A program made the translations under genes and the position numbers. From G963666705 sp963666705 (GTDB taxonomy: Bacteria > Pseudomonadota > Alphaproteobacteria > CADEGL01): 64,000 bases of DNA. This document shows positions 31,313 through 39,178 of the stretch, piece by piece. Where the stretch lies: positions 744,001 to 808,000 of the forward strand of contig CAXXKO010000001.1 of the NCBI GenBank assembly GCA_963666705.2, written 5' to 3'. The number at the start of each line of letters is the position of its first letter. Position 1 is the stretch's first letter. The notes under the pieces were generated by a model. That model did no database searches. It worked only from the letters and a program-made list of their open reading frames with translations, and was not told the DNA's origin.

Positions 31313-31681
31313 ATGGAGGAGACAATTCTTGTCATTGAGGACGACCTGGGCATGCGCGAAATCGCCATGAGCATCCTCGATAACCTCGGCTACCGCACGT
31401 GTGGGGCCGCTGATGGCCGGGCCGGCCTGGAGGCGATCGAAAGGTGCTCCGACATAACCCTGCTGGTCTGCGACGTCGTGTTGCCGGGAGGCATGAGCGG
31501 CCCCGAGCTCGTCCGCGAAGCCTTGGCGCGGCGTCCTGGCCTCAAGGTGCTGTTTATGTCCGGCTATCCCGATGTATACGGCTCTCAGGCCGAACAACTG
31601 GACCAAGGAGCGAAACTGATCCGCAAGCCCTTCCGCAGGTCGGAGCTGGGGGACATGGTTCGCGACTTGCTCGACGAGTGA
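31313..31681 (+). CDS. Stand-alone receiver-domain response regulator
   Basis: 122 aa from the ATG at 31313 (MEETILVIEDDLGMREIAMS). CheY-like REC fold: acidic pair EDD, phospho-acceptor Asp in LLVCDVVLPGGMSGPELV, Thr/Ser switch in VLFMSGYPD and Lys in KLIRKPFRRSEL. This sequence type is typical of the C-terminal receiver of hybrid histidine kinases, but no kinase lies here. The 190 bp before it hold no other gene. Confidence 0.9.
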   Translation: MEETILVIEDDLGMREIAMSILDNLGYRTCGAADGRAGLEAIERCSDITLLVCDVVLPGGMSGPELVREALARRPGLKVLFMSGYPDVYGSQAEQLDQGAKLIRKPFRRSELGDMVRDLLDE

Positions 31682-31775
31682 ATGGTATATGTGCCATGCT
31701 GAGCCTCTATTACCAGAGTGAAAGGATATCCAAAGAGCTCGATCCCAGACTTCTGGCATGTCTACTATTTATGAT

Positions 31776-33100
31776 CACTAGTGTCCGGTTAACTGCGGCG
31801 GTTTTCCGGTTAGTGGGTTGTGGTTAAACGTTCTTTCGGGATATTCGCGTGTCACCGACTTGAACTCCCGGTGTTAAGCCAGACATGCTCCTGCCTTCCC
31901 GGTCAGGAGCATGGCTCATGTATGCAGGCAAGATCGTTTTCGCCCAGGTGATCGACCATCTGCCCGTGCACAGCTTGCGCCGTTGCGTCCACCGCTACGG
32001 CGGCGATCGCAGGCTGCGAAGCTTCTCCTGCCTCGATCGGTATCTGTGCATGGCCTTCGCGCAGCTGACCTATCGCGAGAGCCTGCGCGACATCGAGGCC
32101 TGCCTGCGCGCCCAGCACACCAAGCTCTACCACATGGGCATCCGCGGGCGCGTCGCCCGCGCCACCTTGGCCGACGCCAACGAGAGGCGCGACTGGCGCA
32201 TCCATGCCGACTTCGCCCAGGCGCTGATCCGCATCGCCCGGCCGCTCTATGCCCAAGACAGCTTCGGCCTCGAGCTCGACCACACCGTCTATGCCCTCGA
32301 CTCGACCACCATCGACCTCTGCCTCGCGGTCTTCCCCTGGGCCCCGTTCCAGCGCACCAAGGCCGCCATCAAGCTCCACACCCTCTTGGATCTGCGCGGC
32401 AATATCCCAACTTTCATCCATATCAGCGACGGCCGATGGCACGACGTGAGGGTGCTCGACGAGCTGGTCCCCGAGCCCGGCGCCTTCTACGTCCTGGACC
32501 GCGGATACATCCATTTCGCCCGCCTCCATCGCCTGAGCCAGGGCGCCGCCTTCTTCGTCGTCCGGGCACGGGCCAAGTTCCAGTTCCGCAGGATCGCGTC
32601 CCGCGCAATCGACAAGACCACCGGCCTGCGCTGCGACCAGACCATCCGCACCGCCGGCCAGCACACCGCCACCGACTACCCGGACAGGCTCCGCCGCGTC
32701 CGATACCGCGACCCCGAGAGCGGCAAGGCCTTCACCTTCCTGACCAACAACTTCACCCTGCCGGCGCTGACCATCGCCCAGCTCTACAAATGCCGCTGGC
32801 AGGTCGAGCTGTTCTTCAAATGGATCAAGCAGCACCTGCGCATCAAGCGCTTCTACGGCACCTCCGAGAACGCCGTCAAATCCCAGATCTGGATCGCCGT
32901 CTCCGTCTATGTGTTGATCGCCATCGTCAAGAAGCGCTTGGCTATCAACGCCAGCCTCTACACAATCCTCCAGGTCCTCAGCCTCACCGTCTTCGAAAAA
33001 ACACCGCTCCTTCAATTGCTTACAAATCCAGAAACCACGACACCAATCCACCCCCATGCTAACCAATTGAATCTATTCGACTATTAACCGGACACTAGTG
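31776..33100. mobile_element. IS4-family insertion sequence (copy 2)
   Basis: 1325 bp with perfect ends CACTAGTGTCCGGTTAA and its reverse complement. The 9-bp target duplication ATTTATGAT is at 31767-31775 and 33101-33109. The ends match copy 1 at 26592, but the internal sequence differs, so these are two related elements, not one recent duplicate. Orientation is opposite to copy 1. Confidence 0.95.
31918..33087 (+). CDS. IS4-family transposase (DUF4372 + DDE)
   Basis: 389 aa from the ATG at 31918 (MYAGKIVFAQVIDHLPVHSL); an upstream ATG at 31885 would add 11 residues. DDE blocks: TVYALDSTTIDLCLAVFPW, FYVLDRGYIHFARLHRLSQ and RWQVELFFKWIKQHLRIKRF. The frame is intact. Confidence 0.95.
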   Translation: MYAGKIVFAQVIDHLPVHSLRRCVHRYGGDRRLRSFSCLDRYLCMAFAQLTYRESLRDIEACLRAQHTKLYHMGIRGRVARATLADANERRDWRIHADFAQALIRIARPLYAQDSFGLELDHTVYALDSTTIDLCLAVFPWAPFQRTKAAIKLHTLLDLRGNIPTFIHISDGRWHDVRVLDELVPEPGAFYVLDRGYIHFARLHRLSQGAAFFVVRARAKFQFRRIASRAIDKTTGLRCDQTIRTAGQHTATDYPDRLRRVRYRDPESGKAFTFLTNNFTLPALTIAQLYKCRWQVELFFKWIKQHLRIKRFYGTSENAVKSQIWIAVSVYVLIAIVKKRLAINASLYTILQVLSLTVFEKTPLLQLLTNPETTTPIHPHANQLNLFDY

Positions 33101-33160
33101 ATTTATGATAGGAAAACGGTAAAAATTGGGTTATGACTTCCACGGGAAGAGGAAAATAAG

Positions 33161-33400
33161 GTGATTGTGGACCAAAACAGTGTGGTCAAGAATGGCAATC
33201 GTTATTTGGACGGTACGACGGTTCATCTCGACCGATTGATGGGTATTCGACAGTGCCTGGTACAGCTCCGCATCCAGTCGTTGGCGGCGGGCCTGGAATG
33301 GTCCGCCCACTTTATGGAAGCCGCAATTCTAGAGATCGACACCGTTCTGGCACTCGGCGATCAGGCTCAGGCCAAAGTCCAGGCCCAGGTCCACGACTGA
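33161..33400 (+). CDS. Small hypothetical protein
   Basis: 79 aa from a GTG start with a purine-rich upstream stretch (AAGAGGAAAATAAG). Helical pattern LMGIRQCLVQLRIQSLAAGL followed by EWSAHFMEAAILEID resembles the small protein after luxI in spacing of hydrophobic residues. No recognised domain. It may have been continuous with the quorum-sensing region before IS copy 2 inserted. Confidence 0.5.
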   Translation: MIVDQNSVVKNGNRYLDGTTVHLDRLMGIRQCLVQLRIQSLAAGLEWSAHFMEAAILEIDTVLALGDQAQAKVQAQVHD

Positions 33401-33451
33401 GTATGCACCAATTTCCCGCAGGTTAACGGCCCCTATCCCGTCCCGGCCCGG

Positions 33452-34564
33452 TCAAGGGCGTCGGCGCACGTCCAACCGGTCGAGGTCCAGATCGACGATC
33501 ATCGACGCCGCGCGCTCGGTCACCGCCGACATGGTTGCCAATTGCCGCTGGTTTTCGAGATCGAGGCTACCGACGACGATGACGGGGTAGACCAGGCAGT
33601 AGAGCGCCGAAAGCCGGTAGTCTTCCCAGCATTCCTCGAAATCGTAGTCTCCCACGCCGTGTTCCCGCAGCGTGTCGTGGTAGGTTCTCAAGAGATCCAT
33701 TTCCGAGGCGCGACGCAGCGCGCATGGCACGCTCTGGCTCATCAGATACGCGATGTCGAAGGTGCCCCGTCCGCGGCACGAAAGCTGCCAATCGATGACC
33801 GAGAGCGGCGTGCCCGCCCCTACCCCCGGGAAGAAGATGTTGTCCGCTCTTAAATCGCCATGGCAGATCGTCCGCGGCGGGGCGCTCAGGCGGCCCAGGA
33901 TCGGCGCCATGAGGTCGGGGAACGAATCGCCCATCCGCACGACCCTCTCCGGCAGAATCGAGCCGAAGATCCGAACGAACGGCCCCCAGACTTGTGCGAA
34001 GGCGCCGCGGACGACCGGGAGGAACCCAGGGTCGTCCCACGATGGCATCCATTCGATCGCCCCGAGGGTCGGGTGCGCCCACCAGAAGGCGTGAAAGCGC
34101 GCCAATTCGCGGACCGCCGCCTCTGCCTGATCGCGAGAGCAACCGGCAAGCTGGTCGCCGACGACCATGGGCGCCTGGTCCTCCAGCAACAGGACGAAGT
34201 CGCCGCTGTCCGGGTCCATGGCCGTGAAGCGACTTGGCGGCGTTCGGAGCGGAGATCGCCCGGCAAGATCGCCGTAGAAACGGACCTCCCGCTCGTAGAG
34301 CCGGAAAAGACCGGCGACTGCCCGGTTCCGCTCGCTCCGGGACGGGAGCTTGGCGACGAGCGTCGCTGGCCCGGCGGGGCCGGCGGGCTCGTACTCGACC
34401 CGCAGCCGCTCCACCTCGCTGGTGAAACTCGTCCCCTCGACGACCGGCTCGCACACCAAGGATCGCACGGCATACTCCGGGGCCTCGCCGGCCTCCCCCA
34501 GGGCATGGGTGAGCCACTCGACTGTAATCTCCGATACGCCGCTCGGTATGTCCGCTCTTGCCAT
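33452..34564 (-). CDS. Aminoglycoside-phosphotransferase-like / EcKinase-type kinase
   Basis: 370 aa. APH-fold kinase: VEGTSFTSEVERLRVEY in the N-lobe, a Brenner motif RTICHGDLRADNIFF with catalytic Asp, and the metal-binding SVIDWQLSCRGRGTFDIAYL. Such proteins phosphorylate small molecules (choline, steroids, acyl substrates); the substrate here is unknown. It is divergent from the RidA gene with about 220 bp between them. Confidence 0.88.
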   Translation of the reverse strand: MARADIPSGVSEITVEWLTHALGEAGEAPEYAVRSLVCEPVVEGTSFTSEVERLRVEYEPAGPAGPATLVAKLPSRSERNRAVAGLFRLYEREVRFYGDLAGRSPLRTPPSRFTAMDPDSGDFVLLLEDQAPMVVGDQLAGCSRDQAEAAVRELARFHAFWWAHPTLGAIEWMPSWDDPGFLPVVRGAFAQVWGPFVRIFGSILPERVVRMGDSFPDLMAPILGRLSAPPRTICHGDLRADNIFFPGVGAGTPLSVIDWQLSCRGRGTFDIAYLMSQSVPCALRRASEMDLLRTYHDTLREHGVGDYDFEECWEDYRLSALYCLVYPVIVVGSLDLENQRQLATMSAVTERAASMIVDLDLDRLDVRRRP

Positions 34565-34784
34565 GGCCAGGCTCGTCCCGGGGCTCCATCACGAATCCGC
34601 GACGCTCGATTCGGTGTTCGATTATTGATGATAGCGTGAATCGCCTGCCCGGCTCCACCCGACCTGCGTGTAGGGTCGTCGGCGTGCCGATGGCGGAACG
34701 TCGAACGATCCGGCGGGAAGGATTACGGCCCGCCCGTCGAATGGGCGTAGAATGCACCATTGCAACGCGAACAAGGGGTGAGAG

Positions 34785-35270
34785 ATGTCCACGATCGAAT
34801 CCAAGCTCGAAGCACTCGGCCTCACGCTGCCCGCGGCGGTCAAGCCGCCGCCTGGCATGGTGCTGCCCTTTTCCTGGGTGCGGGTAATGGGGGACCGCGC
34901 CTATGTCTCGGGGCACGTGCCCCTGGACCCCGACGGCACCATCGCCAAGCCGCTCGGCAAGGTCGGCGCCGACCTCACTCTGGAGGAGGGCTACGCGGCG
35001 GCCAGATTGACCGCCCTCGCCATGCTCGGCAGCCTGAAGCGCGCGCTCGGCGACCTCGACCGCGTCACTGCCTGGCTGCGCCTCTTCGGCATGGTGAACA
35101 CGGCCCCCGACTTCGACCGATTCCCGCTGGTGATCAATGGATTCTCTGATCTGATCATCGAGCTCTACGGGCCCGAGCGGGGCGACCACACGCGCTCCGC
35201 CGTCGGCCTCGCCGGGCTGCCGTTCGGTGCGCCCGTGGAGATCGAGGCCGAAGTCCAAATCAGCAGTTGA
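34785..35270 (+). CDS. RidA/YjgF-family protein (long form)
   Basis: 161 aa with ribosome site AAGGGGTGAG. The Rid fold is indicated by PFSWVRVMGDRAYVSGHVPL, DLDRVTAWLRLFGMVNTAPD, and HTRSAVGLAGLPFGAPVEIE (Arg of the imine deaminase site in HTRSAVG). It belongs to the longer YjgF-like subgroup (~155 aa), many members of which are uncharacterised. It hydrolyses reactive enamines or imines by family analogy. Confidence 0.93.
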   Translation: MSTIESKLEALGLTLPAAVKPPPGMVLPFSWVRVMGDRAYVSGHVPLDPDGTIAKPLGKVGADLTLEEGYAAARLTALAMLGSLKRALGDLDRVTAWLRLFGMVNTAPDFDRFPLVINGFSDLIIELYGPERGDHTRSAVGLAGLPFGAPVEIEAEVQISS

Positions 35271-35272
35271 GC

Positions 35273-35292
35273 GGGGGGGGGGGGGGGGGGGG
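35273..35292. repeat. Homopolymeric G20 tract
   Basis: Twenty consecutive G immediately after the ridA stop and about 115 bp before efp. Nothing comparable is seen elsewhere in the window. It could be a slippage-prone tract or a sequencing or assembly artefact. Confidence 0.9.
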
Positions 35293-35407
35293 CACGGCGC
35301 GGGCGACGGGCTCCGGCTGGGCGCCCGGCCGCGCCGTTGCCTCCGCCGGGGCAAGCTGGTAGCTTCCGCGCCGTCGAACGGGACCCCTTCCAAATTCGGA
35401 TATCGGG

Positions 35408-35974
35408 ATGAAGATAGATGGCAACGCGATCCGTCCGGGCATGGTGATCGAACACCAGGGCGGCCTGTGGCGAGCGGTCAAGATCGCCCACACCCAGCCC
35501 GGCAAGGGAGGCGCCTACCTGCAGGTCGAGCTCAAGAACCTCGAGGCCGGCACCAAGCTCAACGAGCGCTTCCGCTCGGCGGCCAGCGTCGAGCGGGTGC
35601 GGCTCGACGAGAAGCAGTACCAGTACCTCTATTCCGAGGGTGACCTGCACACCATCATGGACACCGAGACCTACGAGCAGATCACCGTCTCGGACGAGCT
35701 CGTCGGCGAAGCGGCCGTGTTCCTGCAGGACGGCATGACGGTCACGGTGATGAGCCACGAGGGCCGGCCGATCAGCGTCGAGCTCCCCGTCCACGTCACC
35801 CTCGCGGTGGTCGAGGCGGACCCGGCGGTAAAGGGCCAGACGGCGGCGGCCTCCTATAAGCCCGCAATGCTGGAGAACGGTGTGCGCGTCAGCGTCCCGC
35901 CCTTCGTCGAGACCGGCAACCGGATCGTGGTCAACACGAACGAACGCACATACGTCGAGCGCGCGAAGGACTGA
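35408..35974 (+). CDS. efp: Elongation factor P
   Basis: 188 aa, three beta-barrel domains (KOW-like, central OB and C-terminal OB). The post-translational modification loop is [10 protein letters not shown] with Lys33. The C-terminal signature [20 protein letters not shown] is complete. It relieves stalling at polyproline, relevant here because TolA and the OmpA-like protein nearby have long Pro runs. It is followed 10 nt later by suhB. Confidence 0.98.
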   Translation: MKIDGNAIRPGMVIEHQGGLWRAVKIAHTQPGKGGAYLQVELKNLEAGTKLNERFRSAASVERVRLDEKQYQYLYSEGDLHTIMDTETYEQITVSDELVGEAAVFLQDGMTVTVMSHEGRPISVELPVHVTLAVVEADPAVKGQTAAASYKPAMLENGVRVSVPPFVETGNRIVVNTNERTYVERAKD

Positions 35975-35984
35975 GGCCGCCGCC

Positions 35985-36797
35985 ATGGCCCTCCGTTCCG
36001 CGACCATCAATGTGATGGAGGGCGCGGCGCTCAAGGCGTCGCGGCGCCTGGTGCGCGATTTCGGCGAGCTCGAGCAACTCCAGGTCTCCAAGAAGGGCCC
36101 GGCGGACTTCGCCTCCTCCGCCGACCACACGGCCGAGCGCACCCTGGCGCGGGAGCTCGGCCGCGGCCGGCCCGGCTACGGCATGCTCCTCGAGGAAGGC
36201 GGAGCGGTCGAGGGCACGGACGGGCGCCACCGCTGGATCGTCGACCCGCTCGACGGTACGCTCAACTTCCTGCACGGCCTGCCCCACTTCGCCATCTCGA
36301 TCGCGCTCGAGCGCGACGGACAGTTGGTGGCGGGCGTCATCCACGACCCCATCCGCCATGAGACTTTTTGGGCCGAGAAGGGCGCCGGCGCCTACTTGAA
36401 CGACCAGCGCCTGCGTGTCTCGGGCCGCCGACGCCTCGCCGAAGCGGTCCTCGCGACCGGCATCCCCTTCATGGCGCATGGCGAGCACGGGCGCTTCCTG
36501 GCCCAGCTCGAAGCCGTCATGCCGGAGGTGGCTGGCGTGCGCCATTTCGGCTCCGCCGCCCTCGACCTCGCTTACGTGGCGGCGGGCCGCTACGACGGGT
36601 TCTGGGAGCAGGGCCTCTCGCCCTGGGACATGGCGGCCGGGATCGTCATCGTGCGCGAGGCGGGGGGCCTGATCTCGGACCTCTCGGGTGGCGATGCCAT
36701 GATGGAGAGCGGCGACATCCTGGCCACGAACGACCGCCTGCAAGGCCCGCTCGGCCGCATTCTGCGGTACGCCGGCGTGCCCGGGCGCCGGGCGTGA
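35985..36797 (+). CDS. suhB: Inositol-1-monophosphatase family protein SuhB
   Basis: 270 aa from the ATG at 35985. Metal and catalytic motifs: EGGAVEGTDGRHRWIVDPLD then GTLNFLHG (WIVDPLDGTLNF), and the second motif WDMAAGIVIVREAGG. efp-suhB adjacency is conserved in alphaproteobacteria. Usually it acts as phosphatase and as Nus-factor partner in rRNA transcription. Confidence 0.95.
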   Translation: MALRSATINVMEGAALKASRRLVRDFGELEQLQVSKKGPADFASSADHTAERTLARELGRGRPGYGMLLEEGGAVEGTDGRHRWIVDPLDGTLNFLHGLPHFAISIALERDGQLVAGVIHDPIRHETFWAEKGAGAYLNDQRLRVSGRRRLAEAVLATGIPFMAHGEHGRFLAQLEAVMPEVAGVRHFGSAALDLAYVAAGRYDGFWEQGLSPWDMAAGIVIVREAGGLISDLSGGDAMMESGDILATNDRLQGPLGRILRYAGVPGRRA

Positions 36798-36910
36798 AGG
36801 TGCATTCGGGCCGGCCGCGGGCGGTGCGAGCAAACCGGTTGTCCCCATACCGGGCGTGGGCTATGTTGCGGCTCGCGGGAACGAACGGTGCACATGGCGG
36901 GCAGGTCTCA

Positions 36911-37954
36911 GTGAAGCGGGATCGGATGGCTCCAAGGGGTAGCGCGACGCCGCGCGGGATCGGCGATGCGGTGCGTGCGACGGCGCTATTTGCCGCCTTC
37001 GCTGCTTCGTATGCGCTTGCCCCGAATGGCGCGTCCGCCCAGGATACGGTTTATATCGGCGGCGGGAGCGCGAGCGTCACCGTCGATATGGGGGTGCTCG
37101 ACGCGCTCGGGCCGCCGCCCACGGTACCCGAGCTGCTTCTGCCCACCGTGCCGCAGCCGGAATGGGCCACCCCGCTCCGCTTCCCCTCCCAGCCGCCCGC
37201 GTTCCCGGCAGCGGCGTCGAGCGGCCATCCCGTCGTCCTGGTGCCGCCCCCCCAGACCAACAAGCCGACCCAGTCGGTCGCCGCACCCCAGATCGCCGTG
37301 CCCGCGGCGCCGATGTTGCCGCCCGCGCCACCGCCGACGCCCGAGATCGTGGCCACGATGCCGGTAACGATCGAACCGACCCCGGGCGTGGCGACTGTCG
37401 AGGAAGGGATTGTGACCGTTGAGGAGACGGTCGAGGTCACGGTGCCCGTCGCACCACCACCACCACCGCCGCCGGAGCCGGAAATCGCCGCGCCCACCAT
37501 GCCGTTGGTGCTGAGCGCGGTCCCGACAGCCCCCGCGGCACCCACGCCGCCGGCCCTGCCGGTCGTCACGGAAACGCCCGTACCCGCGCCGCCCGCGCCC
37601 CAAACCGCGACGGTCGATCCCATGGCCGGCGCCACCGACCAGGAGGGGGCGGCGCGGCTGCTCTTCGAGCGCGACGGAATGGCGCTTTCCGATGCGGCCA
37701 AGGCTGTCATTCGCGACGTGGCCGAGCAGCTCAATGCCGACGACACGAAACGCCTTCAGCTTCTGGCCTATGCCCGCAGCGCGGCCGACGACACGAGCAA
37801 GGCTCGCAGACTCTCTCTGTCGCGCGCGCTCGCGGTTCGCTCGGAATTGATCGCCCTCGGCGTGCGCAGCACGCGTATCGACGTTCGGGCGCTCGGCAAC
37901 AAGACGGACGGGGGACCGGCCGACCGCGTCGATCTGATCCTGGCCGACAGGTGA
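36911..37954 (+). CDS. Secreted proline-rich OmpA-like peptidoglycan-binding protein
   Basis: 347 aa from GTG 36911 (an ATG at 36926 is the alternative). Signal peptide ends near APNGASAQDT. A long low-complexity Pro/Val/Ala region (including [11 protein letters not shown]) leads to a reduced C-terminal OmpA-like domain (AARLLFERDGMALSDAAKAV, RRLSLSRALAVRSELIALG, and VDLILADR). The stop overlaps the next start as GTGA. The OmpA + ExbB/MotA + MotB-like set is seen in other alphaproteobacteria near rpmE; role unknown. Confidence 0.82.
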   Translation: MKRDRMAPRGSATPRGIGDAVRATALFAAFAASYALAPNGASAQDTVYIGGGSASVTVDMGVLDALGPPPTVPELLLPTVPQPEWATPLRFPSQPPAFPAAASSGHPVVLVPPPQTNKPTQSVAAPQIAVPAAPMLPPAPPPTPEIVATMPVTIEPTPGVATVEEGIVTVEETVEVTVPVAPPPPPPPEPEIAAPTMPLVLSAVPTAPAAPTPPALPVVTETPVPAPPAPQTATVDPMAGATDQEGAARLLFERDGMALSDAAKAVIRDVAEQLNADDTKRLQLLAYARSAADDTSKARRLSLSRALAVRSELIALGVRSTRIDVRALGNKTDGGPADRVDLILADR

Positions 37955-39135
37955 GCACCAACCTCGTCGGGTACGGGGACGACCGGGACCAGATCCCGAT
38001 GACCCGCCCGCAGCGCTACCTCTTCCGCATGATCGCCTTCCTCGTGGTGGTCGCCGGCGTGCTGGCGCTCTTGCTGCCCACGCTGATCGAAGCCTTCAAC
38101 GCCAACCCGCTGCTCAACGGCCTCATCCTCGGCGTCCTCGCGGTGGGCATCGTCGATGCCTTCCGCCAGGTCGTGATCCTCTACCCGGAGGTGCGGTGGA
38201 TCGAACGGTTCCGCGACGATGACACCCACATGCCATCGGCGTCGCCGCCCAAGTACATCGCCCCCATGGCGACGATGCTGGCCGAGCGCCGGGGCCGGTT
38301 GAGTCTGTCCCCGACCTCCATGCGCACGCTCCTGGACGGCATCGCCTCGCGGCTCGACGAGGCGCGCGATATCTCGCGCTACTTCATCGGCCTCCTCATC
38401 TTTCTCGGCCTCCTCGGCACGTTCTGGGGCCTCTTGCAGACGATCAATTCCGTGAGCGACGTGATCGGCAACCTGACCGTGGGCTCGAGCGATTTGAGCT
38501 CGGTATTCGACGACCTGAAGAGCGGCCTTCAGGCTCCGCTCTCGGGCATGGGGACCGCATTCAGCTCCTCCCTCTTCGGGCTCGCCGGCTCGCTCATCCT
38601 CGGCTTCCTCGATCTCCAGGCGAGCCAGGCCCAGCACCGCTTCTTCAACGACCTCGAGGAATGGCTCTCAGGCCTCACCCAGCTGTCCAGCGGCATCGGC
38701 ATCGGCGAGGGCGAAGGCTCGGTCCCCGCCTATATCCAGGCACTGCTGGAGCAGACGGCCGACAGCCTCGAGGAGCTTCAGCGCACGCTCGCGCGCAGCG
38801 AGGAAAGCCGCATGTCGACGGGCGACAGCCTCAACAAGCTGACCGACCGGCTCTCCACCTTGACCGACCAGATGCATACCGAGCAGGCGCTGATGGTGCG
38901 GTTGGCCGAGAACCAGCGCAACCTGGCGCCGGTGCTCTCGCGCCTCGCCGATGTGGCGAGCGGCGGGTTCGGCATGGACGACGCGACGCGCAACCACATC
39001 CGCAACTTGGATGTCTACCTGACGCGCCTCGTCGACGAGGTATCGAGCGGCCGAGCCGAATCCGTGCGCGATATTCGCAGCGAGATCAAGCTCCTGGCCC
39101 GCACCATCGCGGCCCTCGCCGAAGAGGAACGCTAG
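37951..39135 (+). CDS. MotA/TolQ/ExbB-like proton channel subunit
   Basis: 394 aa from GTG 37951, translationally coupled (GTGA) to the OmpA-like gene. Predicted TMs: about 27-49, 54-78, 144-165 (YFIGLLIFLGLLGTFWGLLQ, the MotA/TolQ signature) and about 203-222 (SLFGLAGSLILGFLDLQ). A C-terminal cytoplasmic coiled coil (DSLEELQRTLARSEESRMST, DRLSTLTDQMHTEQ) is added. It likely forms a stator with the MotB-like protein at 40916; an IS now separates them. Function unknown; not flagellar by context. Confidence 0.88.
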   Translation: MSTNLVGYGDDRDQIPMTRPQRYLFRMIAFLVVVAGVLALLLPTLIEAFNANPLLNGLILGVLAVGIVDAFRQVVILYPEVRWIERFRDDDTHMPSASPPKYIAPMATMLAERRGRLSLSPTSMRTLLDGIASRLDEARDISRYFIGLLIFLGLLGTFWGLLQTINSVSDVIGNLTVGSSDLSSVFDDLKSGLQAPLSGMGTAFSSSLFGLAGSLILGFLDLQASQAQHRFFNDLEEWLSGLTQLSSGIGIGEGEGSVPAYIQALLEQTADSLEELQRTLARSEESRMSTGDSLNKLTDRLSTLTDQMHTEQALMVRLAENQRNLAPVLSRLADVASGGFGMDDATRNHIRNLDVYLTRLVDEVSSGRAESVRDIRSEIKLLARTIAALAEEER

Positions 39136-39178
39136 TGTGCTGTCCCACGGACTCCGTGAATGTGGAATGACAAGCTAG

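Noticed and set aside
26592..33100. Composite transposon made of the two inverted IS4-family elements carrying luxI, P450 and the receiver gene.
   Set aside because: Each IS has its own different 9-bp target duplication (AGAATATAT versus ATTTATGAT), so they inserted separately; a composite unit would share one duplication at its outer ends.
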